64,000 bases of DNA from an uncultured Lachnoclostridium sp. (GCA_944381625.1 CALWLW010000001.1:186001-250000), one strand, 5' to 3'; shown: positions 44,566 to 53,849, counted from the stretch's first letter. Notes: generated by a model from the letters alone, not told the origin. A program made the numbers and translations.

Positions 44566-45012
44566 TCATCTGTGATTTCCCCAAAGATTATTCTTTTTCA
44601 TCTCGATATATTCGTTGTACGCTTTTTCCAGAATCTGTTTCTCATTCGGGAACTTCAACAAATGATACGCTTCATGGTACTTGTAATACCCGGAATCTAC
44701 AAAGTATTCTTCACGCTGTGGCTTGCTGTAATAACTGTCCGATATCATCAGATACCAGTGTACGTCCTTCTCCACCACATCCTCGGGTACGGTGAACGAA
44801 TACTGGCTCTTGCCGATATACTTGACGATCCTTGCATTGACTCCTGTCTCTTCCCTGACTTCCCGGGCCGCTGTCTGAGGAAAGTCTTCGCCAGGTTCTA
44901 CGGTTCCTTTTGGAAGCACCCAGCCCTCGTATTTGTTCTTATAATTCTTATACAAGAGCAGAATCTTACCACGAAATATTACCACACCGCCGCAGCTCGT
45001 TGCCTCAATCAC
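44566..45012 (-). CDS. NUDIX hydrolase
   Basis: Hydrolase of nucleoside-diphosphate-linked compounds. The Nudix box GTVEPGEDFPQTAAREVREETG is near residue 35, with the preceding strand GWVLPKG. I start it at GTG 45012, preceded by a perfect AGGAGG at seven bases; the longer in-frame ATG (45060) would lie inside the promoter (TTGTCA and TATGCT with 17 bp). 148 aa. The substrate is unknown; ending in a basic helix, it may act on a nucleotide sugar or a capped nucleotide. Confidence 0.88.
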   Translation of the reverse strand: MIEATSCGGVVIFRGKILLLYKNYKNKYEGWVLPKGTVEPGEDFPQTAAREVREETGVNARIVKYIGKSQYSFTVPEDVVEKDVHWYLMISDSYYSKPQREEYFVDSGYYKYHEAYHLLKFPNEKQILEKAYNEYIEMKKNNLWGNHR

Positions 45013-45101
45013 TGCAATGCCTCCTGTCGTATGGTGTGTCGCTTTGACTACTGATAGCATACCATTTTTTCGTCAGGTTGACAAGGCTGACTGTTGCCAG
45101 G

Positions 45102-47027
45102 TTATGATTTCTCTGCCTGGCGGTACGCTTTCGTCTGGATTTCTTCCAGGATAGAGGCAATAAATTCATCCAGCGGCCTGGAGCCTTCGTCGCCCGCGGC
45201 GCGGCTCCTGACGGATACGGTTCCTTCTTCTTCCTCTTTCTGGCCCACTACCAGCATGTAAGGAATCTTGGCCGTCTGAGCTTCCCGGATCTTGTAGCCG
45301 ATTTTTTCGGAACGCTCGTCCAACTCCACGCGGATGCCTGCGTCGTTCAGTTTTTTCTCAACGGCCCTGGCGTATTCCATATGCTTTTCGGAGATGGGCA
45401 GGATGCGCGCCTGCACCGGAGCCAGCCAGGTGGGGAAGGCTCCCGCAAAGTGCTCGATGAGGATTCCGATGAACCGCTCGATGGAGCCAAAGACCACGCG
45501 GTGGATCATAATCGGGCGGTGCTTCTCGCCGTCGGCGCCCACATATTCCAGTTCAAAACGCTGGGGAAGCTGGAAATCCAGCTGGATCGTACCGCACTGC
45601 CAGGTACGTCCGATGCAGTCCACCAGATGGAAATCGATTTTCGGGCCATAGAAAGCGCCGTCGCCTTCATTGACCACATAGGGAAGACCCAGCTCGTCCA
45701 GGGCGTTTCTAAGCGCGTCGGTGGCCATCTCCCAGTCCTCGTCACTGCCCATGGAATCGTCCGGGCGGGTGGAAAGCTCCACGTGATACTGGAACCCGAA
45801 CAGGGAGTAGGTATCGTTGATCAGCTTCACCACGCCTTTGATCTCATCCTTGATCTGCTCCGGCGTCATGAAGATGTGCGCGTCGTCCTGGGTGAAGCAG
45901 CGCACGCGCATCAGGCCGTGAAGCTGTCCGGACTTCTCATGGCGGTGAACCAGACCCAGCTCGCCCATGCGGATGGGAAGATCCCGGTAGGAACGGGGTT
46001 CCGAAGCGTACACCAGAACGCCGCCGGGACAGTTCATGGGTTTAATTGCGTAATCCTCTTCATCAATAACCGTGGTGTACATGTTGTTTTTATAGTGATC
46101 CCAGTGGCCGGAGGTCTCCCACAGGCTGCGGTTTAAGATCACCGGCGTGGACACTTCCACATAGCCTGCTTTCTTGTGGATCTCCCGCCAGTACTCCAGC
46201 AGCGTATTTTTCAGCACCATTCCTTTGGGAAGGAAGAATGGAAAGCCCGGTCCGGCTTCATGCATCATGAACAGTCCCAGTTCCCGGCCCAGTTTTCTGT
46301 GGTCGCGCTTTTTCGCCTCTTCCATCATGGTAATATAGGCTTCCAGCTCTTCTTTTTTGGGGAATGCGGTGGCGTACAGGCGGGTCAGCATCTTGTTGTG
46401 CTCGTCGCCGCGCCAGTATGCCCCGGCCAGGCTCAGGATGCGGAACGCTTTGCCCACTTCCTTCGTGCTCTTCAGATGGGGTCCGGCGCACAGGTCCACA
46501 AACTCTCCCTGCTGATAGAAACTGATCTGGGCGTCTTCCGGAAGATCCTGGATCAGCTCCACTTTATACGGCTCGCCCTTTTCCTGCATGAAGGCGATGG
46601 CCTCCTCGCGGGGCTTCGTGAAACGGACGATCTCCAGATTTTCTTTGATGATTTTCTTCATCTCCGCCTCGATCTTGCCAAAATCGTCGGAGGTCAGCGG
46701 CGTCTCAAATTCCATATCATAGTAGAAGCCGTCTGCGATGGACGGGCCGATGGCCAGCTTTACACCCGGATAGAGGCGTTTCACTGCCTGCGCCATCACA
46801 TGGCTGGCGGTATGGCGCAGCACCGGGAGCGCCTTCTCATCCTTCAACGTAAGAATATTGAGCTGGCAGTCTCTGTCCACTATGGTACGGATATCCACCA
46901 CCTCCCCGTCGATCTCCCCGGCGCAGGCCGCTCGTGCCAGGCCCTCGCTCAGATCCAGAGCAATATCGTATACGGACATGCTCTGCGCGTACTCCTTAAC
47001 GGAGCCGTCTTTTAACGTAACTTTCAT
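45102..47027 (-). CDS. thrS: Threonyl-tRNA synthetase
   Basis: Class II synthetase. A TGS domain (residues 1-62) precedes the editing domain with its HTASHVMAQAVK zinc/editing motif near 73, the catalytic core (motif 2 RVRCFTQDDAHIF, zinc residues around NCPGG and HRHEKSG) and the anticodon domain at the C-terminus. 641 aa. The ATG at 47027 has AAGGAG nine bases upstream. A T-box leader for Thr starvation lies in the 450 bp upstream. Confidence 0.98.
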   Translation of the reverse strand: MKVTLKDGSVKEYAQSMSVYDIALDLSEGLARAACAGEIDGEVVDIRTIVDRDCQLNILTLKDEKALPVLRHTASHVMAQAVKRLYPGVKLAIGPSIADGFYYDMEFETPLTSDDFGKIEAEMKKIIKENLEIVRFTKPREEAIAFMQEKGEPYKVELIQDLPEDAQISFYQQGEFVDLCAGPHLKSTKEVGKAFRILSLAGAYWRGDEHNKMLTRLYATAFPKKEELEAYITMMEEAKKRDHRKLGRELGLFMMHEAGPGFPFFLPKGMVLKNTLLEYWREIHKKAGYVEVSTPVILNRSLWETSGHWDHYKNNMYTTVIDEEDYAIKPMNCPGGVLVYASEPRSYRDLPIRMGELGLVHRHEKSGQLHGLMRVRCFTQDDAHIFMTPEQIKDEIKGVVKLINDTYSLFGFQYHVELSTRPDDSMGSDEDWEMATDALRNALDELGLPYVVNEGDGAFYGPKIDFHLVDCIGRTWQCGTIQLDFQLPQRFELEYVGADGEKHRPIMIHRVVFGSIERFIGILIEHFAGAFPTWLAPVQARILPISEKHMEYARAVEKKLNDAGIRVELDERSEKIGYKIREAQTAKIPYMLVVGQKEEEEGTVSVRSRAAGDEGSRPLDEFIASILEEIQTKAYRQAEKS

Positions 47028-47104
47028 ATTCACACTCTCCTTTTTAATACAAAATTTTGATACTTTATTCTGCAGGGAAGTTCAAAGGACTTTCCTGGAG
47101 AATA

Positions 47105-47447
47105 AAAAATCCCTTTCCGTCATCACTGACAGAAAGGGACGATAGTTCTCTTATCGCGGTTCCACCCTGTTTGCTCCATTCTCCGGCAGGGCCGGGAATG
47201 AAACCACTCGTTTCAGACGGTAACGGTGTCACCGGGCCGGATTAGGGCCGCTCCGAGCTGGTCTTCGGTCCTGGATCCTGCGGGGGTGTTTTCAGCTTCC
47301 CACCCTTCTCTGGCGCATTCTTCAGCCTACTCGTCTCGTCAACGCTTTCTTCCATATGGAACTGCTTACAGTATTCTCCGCCGCACAATATGCCCCGCGG
47401 AATTGTCACTGCACGTTTATTATAAGCACAGGAAAGCGCTTTGTCAA
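47105..47447 (-). promoter_or_regulatory. thrS promoter and T-box riboswitch (Thr specifier)
   Basis: The promoter TTGACA (47447-47442) and TATAAT (47424-47419) has 17-bp spacing. The leader holds the stem I elements GAGAAGGGTGGGAAGCTGAAA and a candidate specifier ACC (Thr, 47269-47267, followed by GAAG). The T-box AGGGTGGAACCGCG (47168-47155) follows, then the terminator CCCTTTCTGTCA/TGACGGAAAGGG and T6 (47139-47105). It senses uncharged tRNA-Thr and fills the gap between thrS and the M23 gene. Confidence 0.92.
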
Positions 47448-47480
47448 TATCATTTGCCGGCAATCAGCATCGGCCGCCGG

Positions 47481-48146
47481 TCAGTAATCGTAAGTGAGCC
47501 GCATCTGCTCCAGATACCGGAGCATCCAGTACGGATTCACCGCCATCTCCCGGTCGGCCCCCAGGGGCAGATAGATTCCCAGATGAAGATGTACGGGAAA
47601 CTGTCCGGTGGTTCCTTCCGGGCCGTAGCCGGAATCTCCCATATAGCCCAGGATCTCCCCGGCGCGCACAGGATCCCCCGGCGCCCACTCCCCGGCATAA
47701 GAATGGAGGTGGGCATAATAATAGTAATTGCCGTTCCCGGAACGGATTCCGATCCGCCATCCGCCCTTCTCCAACCAGCCCACCTGTTCCACGGTTCCGT
47801 CCGTAATGCTCACCACAGGATAATAACCGGCTTCGTCCACAGACGCCATAATGTCCGTCCCTTCATGCCGCCGGTCGCCCCCATAGCTTCGTTCTGCCAG
47901 CCAGGAATTTTCAAAGGCCACCTCCGCCTGGGGATTGGAGCCGGATACCGGCACGGGAAACCACTGAAGCTCCTCCCACACGGATTCCATGGCTGTCTGG
48001 TATTCTTCAAAAACGTCCCCGTCGCTTAGCTCCTGCGGCATCCGGCTGTCCAGGGCTTCCCGGATCATGAGCATTTCGCCCTGGACCAGACACGCCAGGA
48101 AAAGTACGGCGGTGAGATAAACGGCAATCTGACGGATGGGATTCAT
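47481..48146 (-). CDS. M23 family peptidase, membrane-anchored
   Basis: Zinc metallopeptidase or LytM-like factor at the outer membrane face. An N-terminal membrane helix (about residues 5-27) precedes a linker and the M23 domain with HEGTD near residue 95 and the VHLHLG motif near 185. Both zinc motifs are intact, so it should be active. 221 aa. It lies near ylbJ, among spore-related and housekeeping genes; a spore-cortex or engulfment role is possible. Confidence 0.88.
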   Translation of the reverse strand: MNPIRQIAVYLTAVLFLACLVQGEMLMIREALDSRMPQELSDGDVFEEYQTAMESVWEELQWFPVPVSGSNPQAEVAFENSWLAERSYGGDRRHEGTDIMASVDEAGYYPVVSITDGTVEQVGWLEKGGWRIGIRSGNGNYYYYAHLHSYAGEWAPGDPVRAGEILGYMGDSGYGPEGTTGQFPVHLHLGIYLPLGADREMAVNPYWMLRYLEQMRLTYDY

Positions 48147-48201
48147 ATTTTACGGCCTGCCCCATAAACTGTAGAGAATCAATTCATTATATGGTGGCTT
48201 T

Positions 48202-49149
48202 TTGAAAAAGATACTCTTTCTCTGTTCGGCCAGCGCCGTACTGATCCTGATTTTCAGTCATCCCGTCCTCGTGGCGGCCGGATGCGCCAGGGGCCTCAGC
48301 CTGTGGTACACCTCCGTGCTGCCCTCCCTGCTGCCGTTTCTGATCCTGTCCGGCCTGCTGGTACGCACAGGGCTGTTCCATGTGCTGAACCGGGCCTATG
48401 CTCCGGCGCTGAAAAAGTTGTTCGGCGTCTCCGACTCCGGCTGTTACGCGGTGCTCACCGGGTTCCTGTGCGGGTTTCCCATGGGCGCGAAAGTGACTGC
48501 CGACCTGGTGCGTTCCGGGCACATCTCCGAAGACGAAGGCCGGTACCTTCTGGGATTCTGCAATAATGTGAGCCCTGCGTTTTTCCTGAACTATCTGTGC
48601 GCCTCCCGCCTGGGCTGTACGAAACCGCCCTGGGGACTTTTCCTGGGGTTCTATCTGCTCCCGGTTCTGTACGGGTTCTTGAGCCGCCCGTTTTTCCATT
48701 TCACCGTCCGGGAAAACAAAAAAGAACAGACAGCCATGCACCGGGTGGATTTCCCGATGCTGGATGCCTGTATCATGGATGGCTTTACCACCATCACCCG
48801 CCTGGGCGGGTATATTATGCTTTTTACTATTATGGCGCAGTTTCTGGACCTTCTGTGCGTGCCTGCTCCAGTGCGGATCTTTCTTGGCTCTGTCCTGGAA
48901 GTGAGCAGCGGCATTGATTTGATCTGCAGCGTCAACGGTCTGCCATATGTATGGAAAGCAGCGTTCTCCTGCGCCTGCGCCGCTTTCGGAGGCCTGTGTA
49001 TCTGTGCCCAGACCCAGAGCGTGCTCACGGAAACACCTCTCCGGGCGGGGGACTGGCTGAAAGGACGTTTTATTCTTGTTCTTCCTGCTCTTCTTCTGGT
49101 TCTTCTTCTGTGCCCGCCTGGGGCGCAAGCTCCTGGCGGTTGCTGGTGA
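48202..49149 (+). CDS. ylbJ: YlbJ-like sporulation membrane protein
   Basis: Eight or so membrane helices of the nucleoside-recognition/YlbJ type, with LSLWYTSVLPSLLPFLILSGLLVRTG and VLTGFLCGFPMGAKVTADLVRSGHISEDEGRYLLGFCNNVSPAFF as the signature. 315 aa. YlbJ is required for spore cortex in Bacillus. The start is a TTG at 48202 because no ATG or GTG precedes it after an in-frame stop; the ribosome site is weak. Its last 80 bp overlap, tail to tail, the 3' end of the minus-strand coiled-coil gene. Confidence 0.88.
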   Translation: MKKILFLCSASAVLILIFSHPVLVAAGCARGLSLWYTSVLPSLLPFLILSGLLVRTGLFHVLNRAYAPALKKLFGVSDSGCYAVLTGFLCGFPMGAKVTADLVRSGHISEDEGRYLLGFCNNVSPAFFLNYLCASRLGCTKPPWGLFLGFYLLPVLYGFLSRPFFHFTVRENKKEQTAMHRVDFPMLDACIMDGFTTITRLGGYIMLFTIMAQFLDLLCVPAPVRIFLGSVLEVSSGIDLICSVNGLPYVWKAAFSCACAAFGGLCICAQTQSVLTETPLRAGDWLKGRFILVLPALLLVLLLCPPGAQAPGGCW

Positions 49150-49660
49150 TGACGTTGTAGAAATCCTGGAAGTTGTTCATCATGGCCGTATAACGGCTGT
49201 TGGATGTCTCTACCAGGTTCTGGACCATGTTCTGAAGGTTGGCCAGCATATCGTCCGTGTAGCGGATCGCGCCCAGACGGATCTCGTTGGCGTCTCTGGT
49301 GGCGTTGTCCAGGATCTCCTGAGCCTGGTTGGTGGCCATCTCGATGACCTGGTTCGCCTGTTCGTACGCCTGCTGCATGATCTCATGCTCGTTCACCAGC
49401 TCCTGATTCTGGATATTGGCCTGGGCGATGATGGCGTCGGCTTTGGCCTGGGCGTCCGCCAGGATGGCGTCTTTGTTGGCCAGCACCTTCTGGTAGCGCT
49501 TGATCTCTTCCGGCGTCTTTAAACGAAGCTCCCGCAAAAGCTCCTCCATCCGCTCCCGGTTCACCACGATCTTGTCCGCGGAGCCCAGAAGCGGCCCTTT
49601 GCAGGTGTCGATATAATCTTCAATCTCTTCAATAATCTGTTCTATACGGCTGTTACCCAT
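49070..49660 (-). CDS. Coiled-coil protein (DivIVA/V-ATPase-H-like), unknown role
   Basis: 196 residues, nearly all helix: RMEELLRELRLKTPEEIKRYQKVLANKDAILADAQAKADAIIAQANIQNQ and onward, with many Ala and Gln as in stalk-type coiled coils. It ends in a Glu-rich tail (EEEPEEEQEEQE). I start it at ATG 49660 (GGAG seven bases upstream). Databases often label such proteins ATPase or DivIVA-like; no ATP motif is seen. It follows coaD in the operon, and its last 80 bp lie opposite the end of ylbJ. Confidence 0.75.
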   Translation of the reverse strand: MGNSRIEQIIEEIEDYIDTCKGPLLGSADKIVVNRERMEELLRELRLKTPEEIKRYQKVLANKDAILADAQAKADAIIAQANIQNQELVNEHEIMQQAYEQANQVIEMATNQAQEILDNATRDANEIRLGAIRYTDDMLANLQNMVQNLVETSNSRYTAMMNNFQDFYNVITSNRQELAPQAGTEEEPEEEQEEQE

Positions 49661-49688
49661 ACTACATCTCCATTCTTTCCTCAGATTG

Positions 49689-49725
49689 TGCAACTATTCA
49701 GCCATGCATCTTGGAGTCCCGCCGC
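49689..49725 (-). repeat. Dispersed repeat copy at the coaD 3' end
   Basis: On the minus strand GATGCATGGCTGAATAGTTGCA matches the right end of the 41170-41245 element with one base deleted. Similarity continues inward to about 49725 (TCCCGC). It supplies the last codons and the stop of coaD. Confidence 0.55.
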
Positions 49726-50215
49726 GGGCCTGTTCCTTCTCCCGGATTTTCCGGCGTATCTCTCCGACTACGCACTCCGGGACAAATTCCTGAAGATCGC
49801 CTCCAAAATAAGCGACCTCCTTCACCGTTGTGGAACTTAAGTACGCATATTCCAGGCTGGTGGTGAAAAACATGGTGTCCACTTCCGGGTTCAGCTTCCT
49901 GTTTGTCTGGGCCATCTGCAGCTCATAGTCAAAATCCGATATGGCGCGCAGTCCCCGGACGATCACCGTGGCCTGGGTATGTCTGGCAAAATCCGCCAGA
50001 AGCCCGGAAAAAGACATCACCTTCACGTTGGGAAGGTCCCGGGTTACTTCATTTAACATATTAACACGTTCGTCGATGGAAAACAACGGAGTTTTTCCGC
50101 CATTATTCAACACGCCGACGATCAGCTCTCCTACTGTGCGGGAAGCTCTTGTGATGATGTCCAGGTGCCCGAGGGTCACCGGGTCAAAGCTTCCCGGGTA
50201 AATCGCACGAATCAT
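49694..50215 (-). CDS. coaD: Phosphopantetheine adenylyltransferase
   Basis: Fourth step of coenzyme A synthesis. The nucleotidyltransferase motif [13 protein letters not shown] is near residue 10, then [20 protein letters not shown] and the [10 protein letters not shown] motif near 128. I start it at ATG 50215 (AAGGA upstream). At 173 aa it carries a C-terminal tail (GGTPRCMAE) of about ten residues that is encoded by a dispersed repeat. Confidence 0.96.
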   Translation of the reverse strand: MIRAIYPGSFDPVTLGHLDIITRASRTVGELIVGVLNNGGKTPLFSIDERVNMLNEVTRDLPNVKVMSFSGLLADFARHTQATVIVRGLRAISDFDYELQMAQTNRKLNPEVDTMFFTTSLEYAYLSSTTVKEVAYFGGDLQEFVPECVVGEIRRKIREKEQARGGTPRCMAE

Positions 50216-50244
50216 TCGCTGTCCTTTCCAAACCGCAGCTCCCA

Positions 50245-50799
50245 TCAGGAGTCTTTCTGTATGAACAGATGCTGGTTTGTCCTGTATTTTTTCGTTTTGT
50301 AAGCATGGTACCCCAGTTCGCCCAGCCAGGAAAAATCTGTCTCCAGCGAGGCTTCCACCACCAGCACCGTGTATTCGTCCGCCAGGGTACTGTCCGCCAG
50401 ATACTCCAGCACCTGCCGTTCCAGATCCTGATTATAGGGTGGGTCCATAAAAATAATGTCGAAAGGCTTCTGCCCTTCCAGCCGGTGCAGCGCGGTCAGC
50501 ACGTCGCATTTGTGCAGCTCCGCCCGGTCTATCAGTTTGGTAAACGTAAGATTGTCCCTGGCGCATTCCGCCGCTTTGGGGCTCTGTTCCACCAGCACGG
50601 CGTGGGACGCGCCCCGGCTCAACGCTTCCACGGCGATGGCGCCGCTTCCGCTGAACAGGTCCAGGAAACGGCATCCCGGCACATCCTGCTGCAGCACGTT
50701 GAACAGGGTCTCTTTTATCTTATCGGTGGTGGGACGGACATCCATCCCTTTTACTGTCTTTAACGGCATACTTCTGGCCGTTCCCGCGATCACTCTCAT
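50245..50799 (-). CDS. rsmD: 16S rRNA (guanine-966-N2) methyltransferase
   Basis: SAM-dependent methylase: [20 protein letters not shown] is the SAM site near residue 45, and FMDPPYNQ the catalytic DPPY near 118. The N-terminal [15 protein letters not shown] is typical. 184 aa. It overlaps the proA stop as ATGA and precedes coaD, the common rsmD-coaD order. Confidence 0.95.
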   Translation of the reverse strand: MRVIAGTARSMPLKTVKGMDVRPTTDKIKETLFNVLQQDVPGCRFLDLFSGSGAIAVEALSRGASHAVLVEQSPKAAECARDNLTFTKLIDRAELHKCDVLTALHRLEGQKPFDIIFMDPPYNQDLERQVLEYLADSTLADEYTVLVVEASLETDFSWLGELGYHAYKTKKYRTNQHLFIQKDS

Positions 50800-52040
50800 C
50801 GAATCTGTCCATTTCCATAGATAATGTATTTGTATGAGGTCAGGGCCTCCAGGCCCATGGGGCCTCTGGCATGCAGCTTCTGGGTGCTGATGCCGATCTC
50901 CGCACCGAAGCCGAACTCAAAGCCGTCGGTGAAGCGGGTGGACGCGTTCACGTACACTGCCGCCGCGTCAATCTCGTTCAGGAATTTCTGGGCGTTGGCA
51001 TAATCGGAGGTGATGATCGCTTCGGAATGCCCCGTATTGTAGCGGTTGATATGGGCAATGGCCTCATCCACGCCGGATACGGTCTTTACGGAAAGGATAT
51101 AATCCAGATATTCCGTACCCCAGTCTTCCTCCGACGCCGGGATGATCCCTTCCGCCGCGGCCATGGCCTTCTCGTCGCCGCGGATCTCCACCTGCTTTTC
51201 GTCCAGCTTCTGCTTGAGCGCGGGCATGAGCCGGTCAAGGATCTTCTCATGGACTACCAGGGATTCGCAGGCGTTGCATACGCCGATCCGCTGTGTCTTG
51301 GCGTTGAAGATAATGGGAACCGCCATATCGATATCCGCGCTCTCGTCCACATAGATGTGGCAGTTGCCTGTGCCGGTCTCGATCACCGGAATCCGGCTGT
51401 TTTCCACCACGCTGCGGATGAGCCCCGCGCCGCCCCTGGGGATCAGCACGTTCACGTACTGGTCCATCTGCATGAATCGCTGGGCCGTCTCCCTGCTGGT
51501 ATCCTGGATGAGCTGGATCGCGTCCTCCGGGATGCCTTCCATACCCAGCGCGCCCCGGATCACGTCCACGATGGCCTGATTGGAGTGGAACGCGTCGCTG
51601 CCGCCTCTTAAGATCACCACGTTGCCTGCCTTGAAGCACAGGGCGAAGGCGTCGGCGGTCACGTTGGGGCGGGCCTCATAGATGATGCCGATGACACCCA
51701 GGGGAACTTTTTTCTGGCCGATCAGAAGCCCGTTGGGCCGCTGCTTCATGGCCTTAACCTCTCCCACCGGGTCCGGCAGCGCCGCCACCTGACGGATGCC
51801 CTCCGCCATGCCTTCGATACGGCTCTCATCCAGCATCAGGCGGTCGATGAGCCCCGGCTTCATGCCGTTTTCCCTGGCGCGGATCACGTCTGTTTCATTG
51901 GCTTCCAGGATATCCGCCGTTTTCGCCAGCAGCTCCTCCGCCACCTTTAAAAGCGCCTGATCCTTTTTGCCGGTATTCAGTACGCGGAGCGCGGGTTCCG
52001 CCGCCTTCGCCAGTTTTCCAATTTCCTCCAGTGTCTTCAT
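50796..52040 (-). CDS. proA: Gamma-glutamyl phosphate reductase
   Basis: Second step of proline synthesis, making glutamate semialdehyde with NADPH. The aldehyde-dehydrogenase fold shows [15 protein letters not shown] near residue 115, the catalytic Cys in [13 protein letters not shown] near 255, and the [30 protein letters not shown] ending. 414 aa. It is in the same operon as proB, separated by two small genes, and overlaps the cyclo-ligase stop by four bases. Confidence 0.97.
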   Translation of the reverse strand: MKTLEEIGKLAKAAEPALRVLNTGKKDQALLKVAEELLAKTADILEANETDVIRARENGMKPGLIDRLMLDESRIEGMAEGIRQVAALPDPVGEVKAMKQRPNGLLIGQKKVPLGVIGIIYEARPNVTADAFALCFKAGNVVILRGGSDAFHSNQAIVDVIRGALGMEGIPEDAIQLIQDTSRETAQRFMQMDQYVNVLIPRGGAGLIRSVVENSRIPVIETGTGNCHIYVDESADIDMAVPIIFNAKTQRIGVCNACESLVVHEKILDRLMPALKQKLDEKQVEIRGDEKAMAAAEGIIPASEEDWGTEYLDYILSVKTVSGVDEAIAHINRYNTGHSEAIITSDYANAQKFLNEIDAAAVYVNASTRFTDGFEFGFGAEIGISTQKLHARGPMGLEALTSYKYIIYGNGQIR

Positions 52041-52612
52041 TCTGCCTTCTCCCCTTTCAAAATCCTGTTTTCTGTGACGATCTGCTCCGGACAGATGTCG
52101 TGTTCTTCATACGGCACCTCCGGAAAGATCTGGAATTCAAACGCCAGCGCGATATGTACCAGCCGCGGATGCTTCTCCAGGTAACGGTCATAATAGCCGC
52201 CGCCGTACCCTACCCGGTGGCAGTGTTCGTCGAACGCCACCCCAGGCATCAGCAGAAGCCCTTCTTCCGCTTCGCAGAGCGGGCAGTCCTTACGGGGTTC
52301 CATGATCCCGAAGCTTCCCGACTCCAGGCCGTCAAAGCTGTCCAGATAATAGTAATGCATGACGCCGTCCCCGTCCACTCTGGGGGCCGCCACTTTTTTT
52401 CCGTCCTCCCAGGCTTTGCTCATGAGCAGGCGGGTTTCCACCTCCCGTTTGGCGTCCACATAAGCCAGAAGGAGCGAAGCGTCCCGGTATGCGGGAAGCG
52501 CGGTGAAGCGCTCCAGGATCCGGAGGCTGTGCTCATGAAGCACGGCCTCGTCCGCCTCTTTTCTTCTTCTCTTTACCTCTGCCCTAATGTCCTTTTTTTC
52601 CGGTATTTCCAT
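52037..52612 (-). CDS. 5-formyltetrahydrofolate cyclo-ligase
   Basis: Converts 5-formyl-THF to 5,10-methenyl-THF with ATP. Conserved [27 protein letters not shown] start, then the C-terminal [25 protein letters not shown], which forms the folate/Mg-ATP site. 191 aa. The start overlaps the DUF896 gene by 29 bp. Its place between proB and proA is unexpected functionally but common among such operons. Confidence 0.94.
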   Translation of the reverse strand: MEIPEKKDIRAEVKRRRKEADEAVLHEHSLRILERFTALPAYRDASLLLAYVDAKREVETRLLMSKAWEDGKKVAAPRVDGDGVMHYYYLDSFDGLESGSFGIMEPRKDCPLCEAEEGLLLMPGVAFDEHCHRVGYGGGYYDRYLEKHPRLVHIALAFEFQIFPEVPYEEHDICPEQIVTENRILKGEKAE

Positions 52613-52811
52613 ATTTCTCCCCCAGATTCACGATGCTTCCGTCCGCTTCCACCATATCGATCTGATCCAGCTGACTCTTCAGGTTCTTGCGTACGTCCGC
52701 GATAAACTCCTGGCGCAGAAGCTGCTGCTCCTTTTTCTCCGCCTCCGTCAGCCCCTCGGCCTTGGATTTGCGCGCCAGTTCATTGATTCTTGCAATCTTT
52801 TCTTCTGTCAT
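52584..52811 (-). CDS. DUF896 protein (YnzC-like)
   Basis: 75 residues: IARINELARKSKAEGLTEAEKKEQQLLRQEFIADVRKNLKSQLDQI is the DUF896 helical hairpin. In Bacillus the relative YnzC is in the SOS operon with YneA; here the YneA-like protein is 32 kb away and no LexA box is near this gene. Role unknown. It would be read in frame from proB if an 83-bp insertion between them were absent. Confidence 0.88.
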   Translation of the reverse strand: MTEEKIARINELARKSKAEGLTEAEKKEQQLLRQEFIADVRKNLKSQLDQIDMVEADGSIVNLGEKYGNTGKKGH

Positions 52812-52826
52812 AGTATTGTCCTGTTC

Positions 52827-52927
52827 ATCCTCCTCCAGATAATCCTATGTCCATTTTATGGTGTTGCGTGCCAGCGGCACGCGGTTATCATCTGCCTCAG
52901 TATGGACTAATCCTCCTCCAGATAATC
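52827..52927. repeat. 18-bp direct repeats around a short hairpin-bearing insert
   Basis: ATCCTCCTCCAGATAATC occurs at 52827-52844 and again at 52910-52927. The 65 bp between hold a perfect stem (GCGTGCC-AGC-GGCACGC, about 52866-52882) and GTCCAT/ATGGAC near the ends. The second copy encodes the last residues of proB (DYLEED). Confidence 0.7.
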
Positions 52928-53746
52928 GATCAGATAAAAATCCTCCGTGCGGTTGCCCTTGAACAAAGTCCCGATGGGCTGGCCGTCCATGATCCGGTGG
53001 ATGATCCCCATGTCCTTTCCATTGGCGATGATCATCTCCGCCCCCGAAGCTGTGGCGATCTGCGCCGCGCGGAGCTTGGTGGACATGCCGCCCGTCCCCA
53101 CGTCGCTTGTCGCTCCTTTCGCCATCTTCTCCAGGCTGTCGTCGATGTGCTCCACATAACCGATGAACTCGGCGTCCGGATTCCGGTTGGGATCATCCGT
53201 GAACAGCCCGTCGATGTCCGAAAGCAGGATCAGAAGGTCCGCCTCCACCAGCGCCGTCACAATGGCCGACAGCGTATCGTTGTCTCCGAAACGGATCTCG
53301 TAGGTGGAGATGGTATCGTTCTCGTTGACGATGGGGATCGCCCCCAGAGAAAGCAGCGTCTCGAAGGTGTTGCGGGCGTTGATGCGGTTCTCCCCATTGA
53401 TAAAGGTATTCTTCGTCATGAGGATCTGCGACGCGATCTGGTTATATTCCATAAAAAGTTTCTGGTAGATCATCATCAGCCGCGCCTGCCCCACGGAAGC
53501 GCAGGCCTGCTTCAGCTCCAGCCGCTGGGGCCGTTCCTTCAGTCCCATGGTCTTGCGCCCCACAGCGATGGCCCCGGAGCTGACCAGGATCACTTCCTTG
53601 CCCTGGTTGTGCAGGTCCGACAGCTCCCGCACCAGCTTCTCCAGCTTGATCAGGTCCATCATCCCCGTCTCCGGGTGGGTCAGGGAAGACGTCCCCACTT
53701 TAATGACCACGCGTTTTTTATCTTTTAAATGTTCTCTTAGGTTCAT
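52907..53746 (-). CDS. proB: Glutamate 5-kinase
   Basis: First step of proline synthesis. The amino-acid kinase fold starts RVVIKVGTSSLTHPETG, then LVSSGAIAVGRKTMGL, then VNENDTISTYEIRFGDNDTLSAIV and the GTGGMSTKLRAAQIA motif. 279 aa: the C-terminal PUA domain found in many ProB proteins is missing, as in other short forms. The final codons lie in one copy of an 18-bp direct repeat, so the natural end may have been altered by an insertion. Confidence 0.96.
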   Translation of the reverse strand: MNLREHLKDKKRVVIKVGTSSLTHPETGMMDLIKLEKLVRELSDLHNQGKEVILVSSGAIAVGRKTMGLKERPQRLELKQACASVGQARLMMIYQKLFMEYNQIASQILMTKNTFINGENRINARNTFETLLSLGAIPIVNENDTISTYEIRFGDNDTLSAIVTALVEADLLILLSDIDGLFTDDPNRNPDAEFIGYVEHIDDSLEKMAKGATSDVGTGGMSTKLRAAQIATASGAEMIIANGKDMGIIHRIMDGQPIGTLFKGNRTEDFYLIDYLEED

Positions 53747-53788
53747 ATGTTGTTTCCGCCTGTCATGTATATTGCGTCATATCAAAAA

Positions 53789-53828
53789 GAGCCTTGATAC
53801 AGTAATTTATATTACCATAGAAAGGCTC
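53789..53828 (-). terminator. Terminator after the BofC-like gene
   Basis: On the minus strand GAGCCTT (53828-53822) pairs with AAGGCTC (53795-53789) and is followed by T5. Confidence 0.8.
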
Positions 53829-53849
53829 GTTCGTCAAAAAATTCATTCC

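Noticed and set aside
48187-49128. Long open frame (313 codons) opposite ylbJ
   Set aside because: It mirrors the ylbJ codons, is low in hydrophobic order, rich in Gln/His/Arg, and has no ribosome site or recognisable family.
52847-53728. Open frame (293 codons) opposite proB
   Set aside because: It lies wholly inside the conserved glutamate kinase gene on the other strand and shows no protein-like features.
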